DNA of 7,288 nucleotides from Chlorobiota bacterium (lineage in GTDB: Bacteria > Bacteroidota > Bacteroidia > Flavobacteriales > Flavobacteriaceae): the NCBI GenBank assembly GCA_013153655.1, contig JAADEB010000014.1:1-7288 (forward strand), written 5' to 3'. The translations under genes were made by a program, and so were the position numbers. Shown here piece by piece: positions 5,974 through 7,288 of the stretch; position 1 is the stretch's first letter; every line of letters starts with the position of its first letter. The notes below the pieces were generated by a model. It was not told the origin of the DNA. It saw only the letters and a program-made list of their open reading frames with translations, and searched no databases.

Positions 5974-6192
5974 ATGATTCTAAAAAAGATTTGGGACTTC
6001 TATTACGACGGATTCCGCAACCTATCGGCCGACAGCCGAAAGTTATGGTTGATTATCCTCGTCAAACTCTTTATCATGTTTGCCATCCTCAAAGTATTCT
6101 TCTTTCCGAATATCCTCAAACAAATGCCTTCGGACCAAGAACGCATACGCTATGTGGAACAAAACATCCTGCCCGGAAACAACAAAAAATAA
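5974..6192 (+). CDS. Small DUF4492-like single-pass membrane protein linked to cytochrome bd oxidase
   Basis: A 72-residue protein of unknown function. The N-terminus is amphipathic and aromatic (MILKKIWDFYYDGFRNL, residues 1-17), then one membrane helix at about 24-46 (LWLIILVKLFIMFAILKVFF) with a lysine (K31) inside it, then FPNIL and a polar, charged tail. The FYYDGFR and LFFFPN-like patterns match what I recall of the DUF4492 family, short proteins found next to cydA in Bacteroidota. I choose the ATG at 5974: the upstream in-frame TTG at 5923 is the promoter -33 element itself. It is the first gene of the operon and ends 8 bp before cydA. From this tight coupling I infer a role in assembling or stabilising the bd oxidase, comparable in kind to CydX of E. 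coli but not homologous to it. That role is not shown by the sequence. Confidence 0.82.
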   Translation: MILKKIWDFYYDGFRNLSADSRKLWLIILVKLFIMFAILKVFFFPNILKQMPSDQERIRYVEQNILPGNNKK

Positions 6193-6200
6193 CATAGATT

Positions 6201-7288
6201 ATGGGAAATATTAATTGGGAATTGGTGGATTGGTCGCGCGCGCAATTTGCGCTGACGGCCCTTTACCACTGGATCTTCGTCCCCCTGACGCTGGGATTGT
6301 CCTTTATCCTGGCCATTATGGAAACCATTTACTACAAAACGGGAGACGAAAAATGGAAAAAAATCGAAAAGTTTTGGATGAAACTTTTCGGAATCAACTT
6401 TGCCATCGGCGTGGCCACGGGAATTATCCTGGAATTTGAATTCGGGACCAACTGGTCCAACTATTCGTGGTTTGTCGGTGATATTTTCGGTGCGCCTCTG
6501 GCTATCGAGGGTATCATGGCTTTCTTTATGGAATCCACCTTTGTGGCCATCATGTTTTTCGGCTGGAACAAGGTGAGCAAAAAGGCCCACCTCCTGGCCA
6601 CCTGGCTCACGGCCATCGGCACCAATCTTTCGGCCCTGTGGATTTTGGTGGCCAACGGATGGATGCAAAACCCCACGGGTATGCATTTCAATCCCGATAC
6701 CATGCGCAACGAAATGGAACATTTTTGGGATGTACTGTTCAATCCCGTGGCGGTGAACAAGTTCGTTCACACCATTTTCTCGGCCTACACTTTCGCCGCC
6801 CTCTTTGTGGTGGCCGTGAGTGCGTGGTACTTGCTTCGCAAACGGGATCAAGAGCTGGCCAAATACAGCATGCTGGTGGCCTCGGTGTTCGGATTCCTGT
6901 CCATCGTAGGAACCATCGTCACCGGTGACGGCTCGGCCAAGCAAGTGGCCAAATACCAACCCATGAAACTGGCCGCCATGGAAGGCCTCTACCACGGCCA
7001 ACAAGGCGCGCCGCTCATCGCCATCGGTGTGGCCTTGCCCGATAAGGAAAACCCCAAGAAAAAGGACATCCACGGCCTGGAAATCCCCAACCTGCTCTCC
7101 ATCCTGGCCTTCAACGATCCGCACAAATTCGTGCCCGGCATCCACGACCTGGTGCACGGCAATCCCGAACAAGGCATCCGCTCCTACGAAGAGCGCATCC
7201 AAAGCGGCAAAATAGCCATCGATGCCCTGGCCGCCTACAAAAAGGCCAAAAAAGCCGGCCAAGACGACGAGGCCGCCAAGCAACTGGC
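6201..7288 (+). CDS. cydA: Cytochrome bd ubiquinol oxidase subunit I, 3'-truncated by the window edge
   Basis: Catalytic subunit of the cytochrome bd oxidase in the cytoplasmic membrane, which oxidises quinol and reduces O2 to water at low oxygen. The frame is open from the ATG to the window end (362 codons); the family has about 500 or more. Visible key residues, with E. coli numbers in brackets: H23 in LYHWIFVPLT [H19, high-spin haem ligand], E103 and E111 in APLAIEGIMAFFMES [E99, E107], H190 in KFVHTIFSAYTF [H186, haem b558 ligand], and K256 and E261 in MKLAAMEGLYHG [K252, E257, quinol site]. The haem ligands M393 and E445 lie beyond the window. After residue 265 the periplasmic Q-loop is long, with an E. 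coli-like EERIQSGKIAIDAL stretch, so it is of the long-loop type. The start is fixed by the spacing of 8 bp after the DUF4492-like gene and the usual N-terminus. cydB presumably follows outside the window. Confidence 0.97.
   Translation, partial: MGNINWELVDWSRAQFALTALYHWIFVPLTLGLSFILAIMETIYYKTGDEKWKKIEKFWMKLFGINFAIGVATGIILEFEFGTNWSNYSWFVGDIFGAPLAIEGIMAFFMESTFVAIMFFGWNKVSKKAHLLATWLTAIGTNLSALWILVANGWMQNPTGMHFNPDTMRNEMEHFWDVLFNPVAVNKFVHTIFSAYTFAALFVVAVSAWYLLRKRDQELAKYSMLVASVFGFLSIVGTIVTGDGSAKQVAKYQPMKLAAMEGLYHGQQGAPLIAIGVALPDKENPKKKDIHGLEIPNLLSILAFNDPHKFVPGIHDLVHGNPEQGIRSYEERIQSGKIAIDALAAYKKAKKAGQDDEAAKQL

Noticed and set aside
6150..7283. Open frame of 377 codons on the minus strand opposite the DUF4492-like gene and cydA
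   Set aside because: It is a shadow of cydA caused by codon bias. The plus-strand frame has all expected haem and quinol-site residues.

Overview
The window looks like a chromosomal segment of a member of the Bacteroidota. Three independent signs agree. (1) Three promoters carry the phylum-specific -7 box TAnnTTTG, placed just upstream of start codons that lack Shine-Dalgarno sequences. (2) There is a PorQ-type outer-membrane protein of the type IX secretion system (T9SS), a system known only from this phylum and its close relatives. (3) A small DUF4492-type membrane protein sits directly in front of cydA, an arrangement I recall from Bacteroidota genomes. The species cannot be told from the sequence alone.

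Layout: 1-983 is the 3' part of an IS1634-type DDE transposase, cut by the window edge and visibly richer in A+T than what follows. 984-1143 is a spacer that must contain, or lie next to, the right end of that insertion sequence. 1118-3565 is a rightward three-gene operon with its own promoter: an M14-family succinylglutamate desuccinylase/aspartoacylase-like enzyme, methylglyoxal synthase (mgsA) and thiamine-monophosphate kinase (thiL), with gaps of 19 and 9 bp. 3566-3972 is a gene-free gap between convergent operons. It is filled with short repeats: a degenerate 7-8-mer tract, two copies of a 26-bp module of which one carries a 20-bp palindromic insert, an AT-rich inverted repeat, and a perfect 7 x 7 bp tandem tract that reaches into the end of cmk. 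3973-5714 is a leftward operon of porQ followed by cmk (cytidylate kinase), 5 bp apart. 5715-5973 is a divergent promoter region. From 5974 to the window end a rightward operon begins: a 72-residue DUF4492-like single-pass membrane protein, then cydA (cytochrome bd oxidase subunit I, cut by the window edge).

Most genes are housekeeping or core metabolism: a triose-phosphate overflow enzyme, the last step of thiamine diphosphate synthesis, CMP phosphorylation, T9SS cargo attachment, and a high-affinity oxygen reductase. I see no defence island, CRISPR array or new multi-gene system. The points most worth following are the uncharacterised small membrane protein coupled to cydA, and the mosaic of short repeats between thiL and cmk.
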